Of a stretch of DNA of 36,858 nucleotides, positions 1 to 7,592 are shown piece after piece; the first letter of the stretch is position 1; every line of letters begins with the position of its first letter. Where the stretch lies: contig CALKXZ010000264.1 of assembly GCA_938003775.1 (NCBI GenBank), forward strand, positions 1 to 36,858, read 5' to 3'. A program made the position numbers and the translations under genes. The notes below the pieces were generated by a model. That model made no database searches, was not told the origin of the DNA, and was given only the letters and a program-made list of their open reading frames with translations. The stretch is from an uncultured Granulosicoccus sp. Its GTDB lineage: Bacteria; Pseudomonadota; Gammaproteobacteria; Granulosicoccales; Granulosicoccaceae.

Positions 1-2640
1 ATCACGGGTATTGACCATCGGGGCCGTCGTGAGGGACGTATTGTTGATGTAGTAGAGCGTGCAAACAAGACGTTGGTCGGTCGCCTGTCAATTGATCGTG
101 GAACCGTCGTGGTGTTGCCCGATAACAAGCGCATACACCAGGACTTACTGGTTGCACCGGGAGAACTGGCGAACGCTAACGATGGTGATATGGTCGTTGC
201 ACAAATAGTCGAACAACCCACTAGACGACATCAGCCGGTTGGCAGAATCATTGAAGTGTTAGGCCAACATTTGCGTCCTGGTATGGAAATAGATGTGGCA
301 CTGCACAGTCATGGAATTCCGTCCGAATGGCCTGAGGCGGTGACAGATCAGGCAGCCTCTTTTTCTATCGACGTTGATAGCAACGCTGCAAAGGGCCGTA
401 AAGATGTACGAGACCTGTCACTAATAACAATTGATGGCGCTGATGCGCGGGATTTTGATGATGCCGTGTGGTGTGAGCCGTTGGAAAAAGGCTGGCGACT
501 GCTGGTAGCCATTGCCGATGTGGCCCACTATGTATCACCCGGATCAGCACTGGATAAAGAAGCGATTGAACGCGGTACGTCAGTGTATTTCCCTGGGCGC
601 GTGGTGCCCATGCTCCCCGAAGTGCTCTCCAATGGACTGTGCTCATTGAATCCAGATGTTGATCGACTGTGCATGCTCTGCGAATTGACACTTGATGAAA
701 AAGCTAATGTCAAAAAAACTCGATTTCACAATGGCATTTTGCGTTCTCATGCGCGTCTAACCTACGATCAGGTTAATGAAATGCTTACTGAGCCTGATTC
801 AAGCTTGCGTACCCAGTATGCGTCTTTACTGCCGATGATCGAAGAGTTGCATCGGCTTTACAAAGCATTGGTGAAAAAACGCAAGAAACGCGGCGCTATC
901 GAATTTGATTCGAATGAGACCCACATCATTTTTGATCGAAATAAGAAAATCAAAGAGATCATACCGATCACGCGCAACGATGCGCATAAGTTGATTGAGG
1001 AGTGCATGATACTCGCGAACATTGAAGCGGCGGCCTGGCTTGAAGAACGCACCGTGCCTGCTTTGTACCGTGTGCATGCTGGGCCTAAGAGCGACAGGCT
1101 GGAGGACTTACGTGCTTTTCTGGCCCTTCGAGGATTGAGTCTGAGCGGTGGCGAACAACCCACTGCGTTGGACTATGCCGCATTAGCCCAGGCGATCAGT
1201 GATTTACCTGATCGCTCGGTGATTCAGACAGTGATGCTCAGGTCTATGCAGCAGGCGGTGTATCAGCCAAAAAATGAAGGGCACTTCGGATTGGCGTTGG
1301 ATCAATATGCCCACTTCACATCGCCTATCCGACGCTATCCGGATTTGCTGGTGCACCGTGCGCTTAAACATACGTTGCGACGTGGTAAGCCTGCTGATTA
1401 TCTGTATACCAACGAGGCGATGCAAGCACTTGGTGAGAGCTGCTCCATGACCGAACGGCGCGCTGAAGAGGCTTCACGTGATGTCGTTTCCTGGTTGAAG
1501 TGTGAATACATGCAGGATCATGTCGGCAGTGAATTTCCAGGTGTTGTATCGGCTGTGACATCGTTCGGTCTGTTTGTTGACCTTATTGGCATACATGTCG
1601 AAGGGTTGGTTCACATTACTAATTTATCGCATGACTTCTACCGCTTCGACCAGGCGGCTCAATCGCTGACTGGCGAGAGAACTGGCAGGCAATATCATTT
1701 GGGTGACGCAATAACGGTACAGGTTGCTGCAGTTAACCTTGAAGAGCGCAAAATTGACTTCACTGCGTTGGAACAAAACAACCAACAAGCCAAGGGCAAG
1801 TCTGGCTCGCGTAAGAGCGGTAAAAAACAACCGTATCATTCAACTGCCAAGGCACGAAAGAAACGCAGCAATACTGCAGAGTCTAAAAATGTTGATGCGG
1901 TTACCAAGGCTATTAATCCAGAGCAGCGACGTCAGGAGAAGCGCCGTATAAAACAACAACGTCGTGATGAGAAACGCGCTGCACAAAAAAAGGCTCGGCA
2001 ACAGGCTGGCCAATCCCGTGATCAGCTAAAACATCGGACCGTGGAGGTGGATGATTCGGGCCGCGCTGTGTCTGATGCAGAATCAACAAAATCAGCAACG
2101 AGGACGCAGCGAGCCAGCAAGCCCGTGGTAACGAAGAAATCGTCCAGCAAGAAGGCAATGAGTAAAAGCGCTGCTGCGGTGAAAAATGCTGACAAGAAAG
2201 TGGCGAAAGAACGTCCTTCGGTGGAGAATCGCGCGCTTAAGAACATGGCACCTAAGAAGGTTGCATCTAAAAAGGCTACCCATAAAAAGGTTGCATCCAA
2301 CAAGGTTGCCCATAAAAAGGTTGTCCATAAAAAGGATGCGGCCAATAAGGTTGCACCTAAGAAGATTGCCCATAAAAAAGCGACATCTAAGAAGGTTGTT
2401 CATAAAAAGCGTGTAAAGAAAAAAGTGACCAAGAAAAAAGTCACCACTAAGCCTGGCGCTATTCGGGAGAGTATCTATAAGAAACAAACCGGAAAAAAAT
2501 TAGCCAACAAAAAAACGGTGAATAAAAAAGCGTCGGGCAAAGTATCGATGCGTAAAAAAACCGCTGCTAAGCAGGCATCCGAAAACACAACACTTGCGCG
2601 TAAAACAGCCACTAAAAAGCGCTCACGTAAAAAAAATTAG
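1..2640 (+). CDS. rnr: Ribonuclease R, 5'-truncated by window edge, with very long lysine-rich tail
   Basis: Exoribonuclease of the RNB family that degrades structured RNA 3' to 5'. The frame is open from base 1, so the true start lies upstream of the window. The RNB catalytic block is seen around 427-480 (ITIDGADARDFDDAV, carrying the metal-binding aspartates), and a second RNB block with HFTSPIRRYPDL lies near 1313-1345. An S1 RNA-binding domain (GVVSAVTSFGLFVDL, then EGLVHITNL) occupies about 1525-1750. From about 1790 to the stop the protein is some 280 residues of basic low-complexity sequence; at about 2230-2430 it becomes near-regular pentads such as HKKVA and SKKAT. The E. coli enzyme has a lysine-rich tail too, but a much shorter one. 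The gene lies 104 bp upstream of rlmB, the usual neighbour. Identity is firm; the function of the long tail is unknown. Confidence 0.96.
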   Translation: MTGIDHRGRREGRIVDVVERANKTLVGRLSIDRGTVVVLPDNKRIHQDLLVAPGELANANDGDMVVAQIVEQPTRRHQPVGRIIEVLGQHLRPGMEIDVALHSHGIPSEWPEAVTDQAASFSIDVDSNAAKGRKDVRDLSLITIDGADARDFDDAVWCEPLEKGWRLLVAIADVAHYVSPGSALDKEAIERGTSVYFPGRVVPMLPEVLSNGLCSLNPDVDRLCMLCELTLDEKANVKKTRFHNGILRSHARLTYDQVNEMLTEPDSSLRTQYASLLPMIEELHRLYKALVKKRKKRGAIEFDSNETHIIFDRNKKIKEIIPITRNDAHKLIEECMILANIEAAAWLEERTVPALYRVHAGPKSDRLEDLRAFLALRGLSLSGGEQPTALDYAALAQAISDLPDRSVIQTVMLRSMQQAVYQPKNEGHFGLALDQYAHFTSPIRRYPDLLVHRALKHTLRRGKPADYLYTNEAMQALGESCSMTERRAEEASRDVVSWLKCEYMQDHVGSEFPGVVSAVTSFGLFVDLIGIHVEGLVHITNLSHDFYRFDQAAQSLTGERTGRQYHLGDAITVQVAAVNLEERKIDFTALEQNNQQAKGKSGSRKSGKKQPYHSTAKARKKRSNTAESKNVDAVTKAINPEQRRQEKRRIKQQRRDEKRAAQKKARQQAGQSRDQLKHRTVEVDDSGRAVSDAESTKSATRTQRASKPVVTKKSSSKKAMSKSAAAVKNADKKVAKERPSVENRALKNMAPKKVASKKATHKKVASNKVAHKKVVHKKDAANKVAPKKIAHKKATSKKVVHKKRVKKKVTKKKVTTKPGAIRESIYKKQTGKKLANKKTVNKKASGKVSMRKKTAAKQASENTTLARKTATKKRSRKKN

Positions 2641-2744
2641 CTCGGTAAGAGACTCAGCCGTGACCGGTGAAAATGGCCGCAAGCCCAAGTCTTGCGATAA
2701 ACAGTGATACTGATTGTTCGGGTTCATGAACAGGAGAAAGGACG

Positions 2745-3497
2745 GTGAAGCACGCGTACGTGGGCGGTCTACACAGCGTAAAAGCTGCGTTGAAGTCCTC
2801 TGCCAGTGAAATAGAGCACTTGCTGATTCAAAAAGGTCGACGGGATAGTCGCTTACGGGATCTTCGTGAGCTGGCGCGCAAACATGCGATACCGACTCAG
2901 GAAGTGACACGGGCCGAATTAAACGCACTGGTTAACGATATACAGCATCAAGGTGTTGTGGCAGTGTTGCATGACGCTTCAGCCGGGGTGCGTACAGATC
3001 TGCAGGCTTTCGTGCAGCAATGCCAGCGAAGCGAGCCTGATCGTGCGCTGTTGATTCTGGTGCTCGACGAGGTTCAGGACCCCCATAACCTGGGAGCTTG
3101 TTTGCGCAGTGCCGATGCTGCTGGTGTGGATGCCGTGGTGACACCCTCTGATAACAGTGTGGGCTTGACTCCTGTGGTTCGTAAGGTGGCTTGTGGTGCA
3201 GCTCAAACTGTACCGTTGTTCCAGGTAGCCAATTTGCAACGTGCACTGAGTGAGCTTCAGGCGGCCGGAATCTGGGTGTTCGGTGCGGCAGGAGAAGCAC
3301 CACAAAATCTTTATCAGCTCGACCTAACGGGCAATATTGCCCTTGTTATGGGGGCTGAAGGGCGTGGTTTGCGCCGTTTGACGCGTGAACGCTGCGATGG
3401 ATTGTTCCATTTGCCGATGAAAGGCACGGTATCGAGCCTAAATGTATCGGTAGCCACGGGTATCAGTTTGTATGAGGTGCTCAGGCAACGAACTTAG
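2745..3497 (+). CDS. rlmB: 23S rRNA (guanosine-2251-2'-O)-methyltransferase RlmB
   Basis: SPOUT-class methyltransferase that uses S-adenosylmethionine to methylate the ribose of G2251 in the 23S rRNA P-loop. The 250-residue length is normal. An N-terminal substrate-binding domain (YVGGLHSVKAAL at the start) is followed by the SPOUT motifs: LDEVQDPHNLGACLRSADAAG near residues 105-125, NIALVMGAEGRGL near 197-210 and LPMKGTVSSLNVSVATGI near 223-240, which form the knotted cofactor site. The GTG start at 2745 has a clear AGGAGAAAGG Shine-Dalgarno at 2732-2741. It follows rnr, as in many gammaproteobacteria, and probably shares its transcript. The stop codon lies in a 13-bp tandem duplication (3483-3508). 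Confidence 0.97.
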   Translation: MKHAYVGGLHSVKAALKSSASEIEHLLIQKGRRDSRLRDLRELARKHAIPTQEVTRAELNALVNDIQHQGVVAVLHDASAGVRTDLQAFVQQCQRSEPDRALLILVLDEVQDPHNLGACLRSADAAGVDAVVTPSDNSVGLTPVVRKVACGAAQTVPLFQVANLQRALSELQAAGIWVFGAAGEAPQNLYQLDLTGNIALVMGAEGRGLRRLTRERCDGLFHLPMKGTVSSLNVSVATGISLYEVLRQRT

Positions 3498-3508
3498 GCA
3501 ACGTGCTT
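3483..3508 (+). repeat. 13-bp tandem duplication at the rlmB stop
   Basis: AGGCAACGAACTT (3483-3495) is followed directly by AGGCAACGTGCTT (3496-3508). The first unit contributes the last codons of rlmB and its stop. It is a small local duplication with two differences, similar in size to the one at the end of moeA. Confidence 0.65.
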
Positions 3509-3522
3509 AGGTGAACCATTGC

Positions 3523-3551
3523 TTGCAGACTCTACGACAAGTCAGTACAAT
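3523..3551 (+). promoter_or_regulatory. Sigma-70 type promoter of the rpsF operon
   Basis: A TTGCAG -35 box at 3523-3528 and a TACAAT -10 box at 3546-3551 are separated by exactly 17 bp. Transcription would start near 3558, giving a leader of about 86 nt before rpsF. This is the best-looking promoter in the window, and it fits the known separate transcription of this ribosomal-protein operon. It also rules out the TTG at 3551 as the rpsF start, since that codon overlaps the -10 box. Confidence 0.7.
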
Positions 3552-3597
3552 TGGAGGGCTTTGTCATCCGGCAAGGTCAACTTCCTCGTCCAGTCTC

Positions 3598-3638
3598 ACA
3601 CGCCTGCGTGTTGTGGCGGGCGGTTACCCCACAGGGAG
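3598..3638 (+). promoter_or_regulatory. Two-hairpin leader abutting the rpsF ribosome binding site
   Basis: Two adjacent inverted repeats lie in the predicted 5' leader. The first is ACACG (3598-3602) with CGTGT (3607-3611) and a CCTG loop. The second is TGTGG (3612-3616) with CCACA (3629-3633), enclosing a G-rich then C-rich loop. The second arm directly touches the GGGAG Shine-Dalgarno at 3634-3638. In many bacteria an S6:S18 complex represses its own mRNA by binding such a leader. I infer that role from position and structure; I could not verify the consensus motif. Confidence 0.4.
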
Positions 3639-3643
3639 CAATA

Positions 3644-4063
3644 ATGCGTCATTACGAAATTGTGTTTCTGGTCCATCCAGATCAGAGCGAACAGGTACCT
3701 GCGATGATTGAGCGCTATCGCGGCATCATCGAAAGCCGGGACGGTGTAATACACCGTCAGGAAGATTGGGGGCGGCGGCAGCTGGCCTACCCGATCAACA
3801 AGATATACAAAGCGCATTACACACTCATGAATATCGAGTGTGAACAGCAAGCGCTTGATGAACTGACCAGCGCCTTTAAATTCAACGATGCGGTTATCCG
3901 GCATATGGTGTTGCTGCGCGACGGACCCATAACTGAAGCCTCACACCTGATCAAGAAGGACGAGTCACGCGGTGATGAGGAGCGACGTGCGCGCTCTGCC
4001 GACGATGATTCTGCCGGTGAAAAAACCGCTGAAGCGGATGTTTCCACTGAAGCTGCCCACTGA
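3644..4063 (+). CDS. rpsF: 30S ribosomal protein S6
   Basis: Small-subunit protein that pairs with S18 on the central domain of 16S rRNA. The product is 139 residues and begins [18 protein letters not shown], the standard S6 start. The conserved [13 protein letters not shown] segment and the [11 protein letters not shown] strand are present. The C-terminal 40 residues are acidic, serine-rich and polar, a common variable tail in S6. The ATG at 3644 is chosen because it has a GGGAG site 5 bp upstream and matches the family N-terminus; the frame is open further upstream to 3551 but that stretch is leader. The gene is 21 bp upstream of rpsR and cotranscribed with it. Confidence 0.98.
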   Translation: MRHYEIVFLVHPDQSEQVPAMIERYRGIIESRDGVIHRQEDWGRRQLAYPINKIYKAHYTLMNIECEQQALDELTSAFKFNDAVIRHMVLLRDGPITEASHLIKKDESRGDEERRARSADDDSAGEKTAEADVSTEAAH

Positions 4064-4084
4064 TATTCGCCAGGAGAACACACA

Positions 4085-4309
4085 ATGTCACGTTATTTTC
4101 GTCGTCGTAAATACTGCCGTTTCACGGCCGAAGGCATCACCGATATCGATTACAAAGACCTAGAACTGCTGAAAGGTTTTGTGACTGAAACGGGTAAGAT
4201 CGTACCCAGCCGTATCACTGGCACCAAAGCTCGTTACCAACGTCAGTTGGCGACGTCTATCAAGCGCGCCCGTTACGTCGCATTGCTGCCTTACACTGAT
4301 CAGCACTGA
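4085..4309 (+). CDS. rpsR: 30S ribosomal protein S18
   Basis: A 74-residue basic protein that binds 16S rRNA together with S6. The sequence [13 protein letters not shown], then [19 protein letters not shown] and [15 protein letters not shown], covers almost the whole S18 family pattern. The start has a strong CCAGGAGAAC site about 8 bp upstream. It is the second gene of the S6-S18-DUF2232-L9 operon. About 98 bp separate it from the next gene, and I see no convincing terminator there. Confidence 0.98.
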   Translation: MSRYFRRRKYCRFTAEGITDIDYKDLELLKGFVTETGKIVPSRITGTKARYQRQLATSIKRARYVALLPYTDQH

Positions 4310-4407
4310 TTTCGCCAGCGGAAGATCTTGACCTTGACCCTTAATAGTGGGACTGGTTGATCATCCGTAGCGCTTACCCTTAACGAAACCGGTAGATATA
4401 AGCAACT

Positions 4408-5355
4408 ATGATCGCGCTGGCCAGAATTGCTGATCGTGGTCCGCTGGTCGCTGCTGGGCTGGCCGCGGTGTTGCTGTTGTCAGCATTGTGGATGCCTGTG
4501 TTGATGGGGGCCGGAAGCTCGCCTGGATTGTTGTTCATCGCCAGCTTGGTGACGACCATCTGCCTGATCGCCAGTGCCGCAGTAGTTGCCTTTGTTGCGT
4601 TGCGACATGGGGAGCTGGCAGCTCTCAGGGTCATCGGCGGGTGCTTGGTGTTATTGGTTATTGTGTCGATCACACTGTATCAATCAGCGGTGCATGTGCC
4701 ATTAGTCGCCACCATTTTTTGGTTGCCCGCCATCGTAGCAGCGATCGTTTTGGCGCGATCTGTCAGACTGGACTATGCAGTGCTAGCGATTGTGGTTTGC
4801 GGTGTCATAGCAGTGATCGGGTTATCCGTGGTTGTTGGTGATGGCGCGGAGTTTTGGCGCTCACGATTTGCCGAAGCCAGTGCGGTTGCACTGGAGCAGG
4901 GTGGTGATGACCTGACCATCAGTGACGAGCAGCGCGAAGCCTTCATTGAGTTGATGGCAAAGATGATGACCGGTGCCATCGGTGTGTCGGTAATGAGTGT
5001 CGCTTTGGGTGCGCTGTTCTTAGCACGTTCATGGCAGGCGGGCCTGTTTAATCCGGGTGGTTTTCGTGAAGAATTTCATGCTCTGGCACTGGGACGCCAA
5101 ACATCGTTGGTGTGTGTGCTGGTTGTTGCGTTAGCTATTGGGCAAGGCGGACAAATTGCAGGGGCGATCGCCATGGTGGTGATCTTCGCTTTTTTTATAC
5201 AAGGGCTGGCCGTAGCACATGCACTGGTCCGACAACGCGGTATGCATCGTTACTGGCTGCACGGACTTTATGTGCTGTTATTGCTACCGCATACATTGCT
5301 TTTACTGGCAGCGCTGGGATTGGCGGATAATCTATTCCGTCTGCGGCGCGCCTGA
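4408..5355 (+). CDS. DUF2232-type multispanning membrane protein
   Basis: A hydrophobic inner-membrane protein of 315 residues with roughly eight predicted membrane segments: strong ones near residues 10-30, 32-50, 52-70, 75-95, 100-120 and 122-140, then again in the second half after a polar loop at about 145-185. Many gammaproteobacteria carry a DUF2232 (YybS-like) membrane protein exactly here, between rpsR and rplI, so I assign that family from position and topology. Its biochemical role is not known. The ATG at 4408 has only a weak ribosome binding site. It ends 21 bp before rplI and is very probably cotranscribed with the ribosomal genes. Confidence 0.8.
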   Translation: MIALARIADRGPLVAAGLAAVLLLSALWMPVLMGAGSSPGLLFIASLVTTICLIASAAVVAFVALRHGELAALRVIGGCLVLLVIVSITLYQSAVHVPLVATIFWLPAIVAAIVLARSVRLDYAVLAIVVCGVIAVIGLSVVVGDGAEFWRSRFAEASAVALEQGGDDLTISDEQREAFIELMAKMMTGAIGVSVMSVALGALFLARSWQAGLFNPGGFREEFHALALGRQTSLVCVLVVALAIGQGGQIAGAIAMVVIFAFFIQGLAVAHALVRQRGMHRYWLHGLYVLLLLPHTLLLLAALGLADNLFRLRRA

Positions 5356-5376
5356 CTATTTGATTGGAGAATTACT

Positions 5377-5829
5377 ATGCAAGTTATACTGCTTGAAAAA
5401 ATTGATAAGGTCGGTGTGTTGGGCGACCTGGTAGACGTCAAGTCCGGCTATGCCCGAAACTTCCTGTTACCTCAGGGCAAGGCTGAGATGGCCACGGCCG
5501 ACAACATAGAAGCGTTTAAACAGCGTCGCGAAGAACTGGAAAAACAGCAAGCCGATGCACTGGCACAGGCGACTGCGCGTAAGGCCGCACTGGACGGAAT
5601 GACGGTCAGTATCACGTCGCGTTCTGGCACCGAAGGTAAATTGTTTGGATCCGTTGGAACGGAGGAAATACGTTTGGCTTTCGAAGGTGCTTCTCAAGTG
5701 GTTGAAAAGAAAGAAATCAGGCTGCCAGAAGGACCACTGCGTAACGTCGGTGAGCACCCAGTGACCTTGCATTTACATGCTGATGTGAATGCCGAGGTTA
5801 TTGTGAATGTCGTCGGAGAAGAGGTCTGA
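5377..5829 (+). CDS. rplI: 50S ribosomal protein L9
   Basis: Large-subunit protein that binds 23S rRNA near the L1 stalk and helps keep the reading frame. At 150 residues it is full length. The N-terminal domain MQVILLEKIDKVGVLGDLV, then GYARNFLLPQGKA, is the L9 signature. It is followed by the long connecting helix (residues about 41-75, rich in E, K, Q and A) and the C-terminal domain with GKLFGSVGTEEI. A good TTGGAGAA site lies 7 bp upstream of the ATG. It is the last ribosomal gene of the operon, with dnaB following after a 149-bp gap that holds a large hairpin. Confidence 0.98.
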   Translation: MQVILLEKIDKVGVLGDLVDVKSGYARNFLLPQGKAEMATADNIEAFKQRREELEKQQADALAQATARKAALDGMTVSITSRSGTEGKLFGSVGTEEIRLAFEGASQVVEKKEIRLPEGPLRNVGEHPVTLHLHADVNAEVIVNVVGEEV

Positions 5830-5847
5830 TTCAGGCTTTATCGGTGC

Positions 5848-5893
5848 GGTGGCGTTAACGCCCGGGCGCTGTCGCCCGAACATTAATGCCACC
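5848..5893 (+). repeat. Long two-tier hairpin between rplI and dnaB
   Basis: The outer arms GGTGGCGTTAA (5848-5858) and TTAATGCCACC (5883-5893) pair over 11 bp with one G-U. The inner arms CGGGCG (5863-5868) and CGCCCG (5873-5878) close a CTGT loop. An asymmetric internal loop (CGCC against AACA) separates the tiers. No T-run follows, so it is not a classic intrinsic terminator. It could be an RNA processing or mRNA-stabilising structure, or a copy of a dispersed palindromic repeat. Confidence 0.6.
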
Positions 5894-5978
5894 AGAATAA
5901 GTCCCTGAAGCGCTTGGTACCTGATCAGTACCTTGTGGTCTAATGTTCTGATCCAGCAGCTGCACGAGTAACACCCAG

Positions 5979-7592
5979 ATGGTCCACACGCCCGAAGATT
6001 TCGGCATGCCTGCGGCGATGGAGCAGGACGAGTATGGCGTGCCAGTGGATGCTTCACCCGAAGACTTCGGATTTAATCTGCCGCCACAGGCCACGACGGC
6101 AGCACCTACGACCAGCAATACCTATCGCGCCGATCATCAGGCCGAGTCCAGTGGCCCGCCAACCGGCCGCGGTAACGGCGGGCGTGCAGGCAGGGATCAG
6201 TCTACCCGGCAACTGATGGAGCAACTGGCCAAGCGTAGTAATCACACACCACCGCAATCTGTGGAAGCAGAGCAGGCCGTGCTCGGATGCCTGATGCTTG
6301 AGGCCAACGAAGCATTCGATAAGGTTGCAGAGACGGTAACTGAAGGCGACTTCTATCAGTACAACCATCGATTAATCTATCGTGCAATCGCTGCGTTAGC
6401 GGTGGACGGACATCACCCAGACGTCGTGACAGTGACAGGTTGGTTGCAGACGCAGGGTGATCTGGATGACGCCGGTGGCCTTAACTACGTGGGTGCGCTC
6501 GTAGAGGTAACGCCCAGTGCAGGCAACGTAAAAGCCTATGCAGAGATTGTGCGGGAGCGCTCAGTGTTGCGACAACTGATAGCCGTTGCGAATCAGATTG
6601 CTGACAGTGCCTACGATGCTGAAGGACGGACTTCCAAGGATTTGCTGGACGAGGCGGAAACCAGAGTCTTTGCCATTGCTGATCAAAGCGCCAACAATTC
6701 GGGTGGCTTTCACGATATTACCAGTGTGCTCTCTGGCGCTGTTGAGCGTATTAACATGTTGTTTGAATCGGATGCTGCTATTACGGGGCTGTCCACGGGC
6801 TTTACCGAGCTGGATGAAAAGACCAGTGGTTTGCAAAGTTCCGATTTAATTATCGTTGCAGGACGACCGTCCATGGGCAAAACCACGTTTGCCATGAACA
6901 TTGCCGAGAACGCCGCCATGGAAGCATCGGCACCTGTGGCCATATTCAGCATGGAGATGCCAGCAGAACAACTGGGTATGAGAATGATCTCATCCTTGGG
7001 CCGTGTAGAGTTACAAAAGCTTCGCACGGGTAGATTATCAGAACAAGACTGGCCTCGAATAACGTCGGCCATTACCTTGCTCAATCAAAAGCGCAACGTC
7101 TATATTGACGATACACCTGCATTAACACCGACCGATCTAAGAGCGCGGTCACGACGCCTGGCGCGTGAACATGGATTGAGTTTGATCGTTATCGATTACC
7201 TGCAATTAATGCAAGTTTCGGATAATCGAGAAAACCGTGCAACCGAAATTTCAGAAATATCACGCTCACTTAAAGCACTCGCAAAGGAATTGCAGGTGCC
7301 GATCATAGCGCTGTCGCAGTTAAATAGAAGTCTGGAGCAACGCCCGGACAAACGTCCGGTCATGTCCGATTTGCGAGAGTCTGGAGCGATTGAACAAGAT
7401 GCGGATGTCATCATGTTTATCTATCGTGATGAGGTTTACAACCCGGATGACGAAGCGAGTAAGGGGCGTGCAGAGATCCTGATTAGAAAACAACGGAATG
7501 GACCTATTGGCGCTGTGAATCTGACCTTTTTAGGGCAGTACACCCGTTTTGAAAATTTCTCACCAGAAATAATGACGGGCGAATTCTCTTGA
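5979..7592 (+). CDS. dnaB: Replicative DNA helicase DnaB
   Basis: Hexameric 5'-3' helicase of the replication fork, which loads primase. The N-terminal domain begins with PPQSVEAEQAVLGCLML near residue 92. The RecA-like motor has Walker A GRPSMGKT at 295-302, Walker B LIVIDYLQLMQ and the arginine-finger region KQRNGPIGAVNLTFLGQYTRF near the end. As drawn from the ATG at 5979 the protein is 537 residues, about 65 more than E. coli DnaB. The extra N-terminus is proline, alanine, glycine and glutamine rich and contains the motif PEDFG twice. No good ribosome binding site precedes 5979. An internal ATG at 6216 would give a 458-residue protein of normal length, so the start is unsettled. It overlaps alr by 4 bp. 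Confidence 0.96.
   Translation: MVHTPEDFGMPAAMEQDEYGVPVDASPEDFGFNLPPQATTAAPTTSNTYRADHQAESSGPPTGRGNGGRAGRDQSTRQLMEQLAKRSNHTPPQSVEAEQAVLGCLMLEANEAFDKVAETVTEGDFYQYNHRLIYRAIAALAVDGHHPDVVTVTGWLQTQGDLDDAGGLNYVGALVEVTPSAGNVKAYAEIVRERSVLRQLIAVANQIADSAYDAEGRTSKDLLDEAETRVFAIADQSANNSGGFHDITSVLSGAVERINMLFESDAAITGLSTGFTELDEKTSGLQSSDLIIVAGRPSMGKTTFAMNIAENAAMEASAPVAIFSMEMPAEQLGMRMISSLGRVELQKLRTGRLSEQDWPRITSAITLLNQKRNVYIDDTPALTPTDLRARSRRLAREHGLSLIVIDYLQLMQVSDNRENRATEISEISRSLKALAKELQVPIIALSQLNRSLEQRPDKRPVMSDLRESGAIEQDADVIMFIYRDEVYNPDDEASKGRAEILIRKQRNGPIGAVNLTFLGQYTRFENFSPEIMTGEFS

Noticed and set aside
2022-2487. Minus-strand and second plus-strand frames over the RNase R tail
   Set aside because: Shadows of the lysine repeats. 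The RNase R frame is continuous and has clear domain sequence upstream.
3551-3643. Longer N-terminus for rpsF starting at TTG 3551
   Set aside because: The TTG overlaps the -10 box of the promoter, and the added 31 residues do not fit S6.
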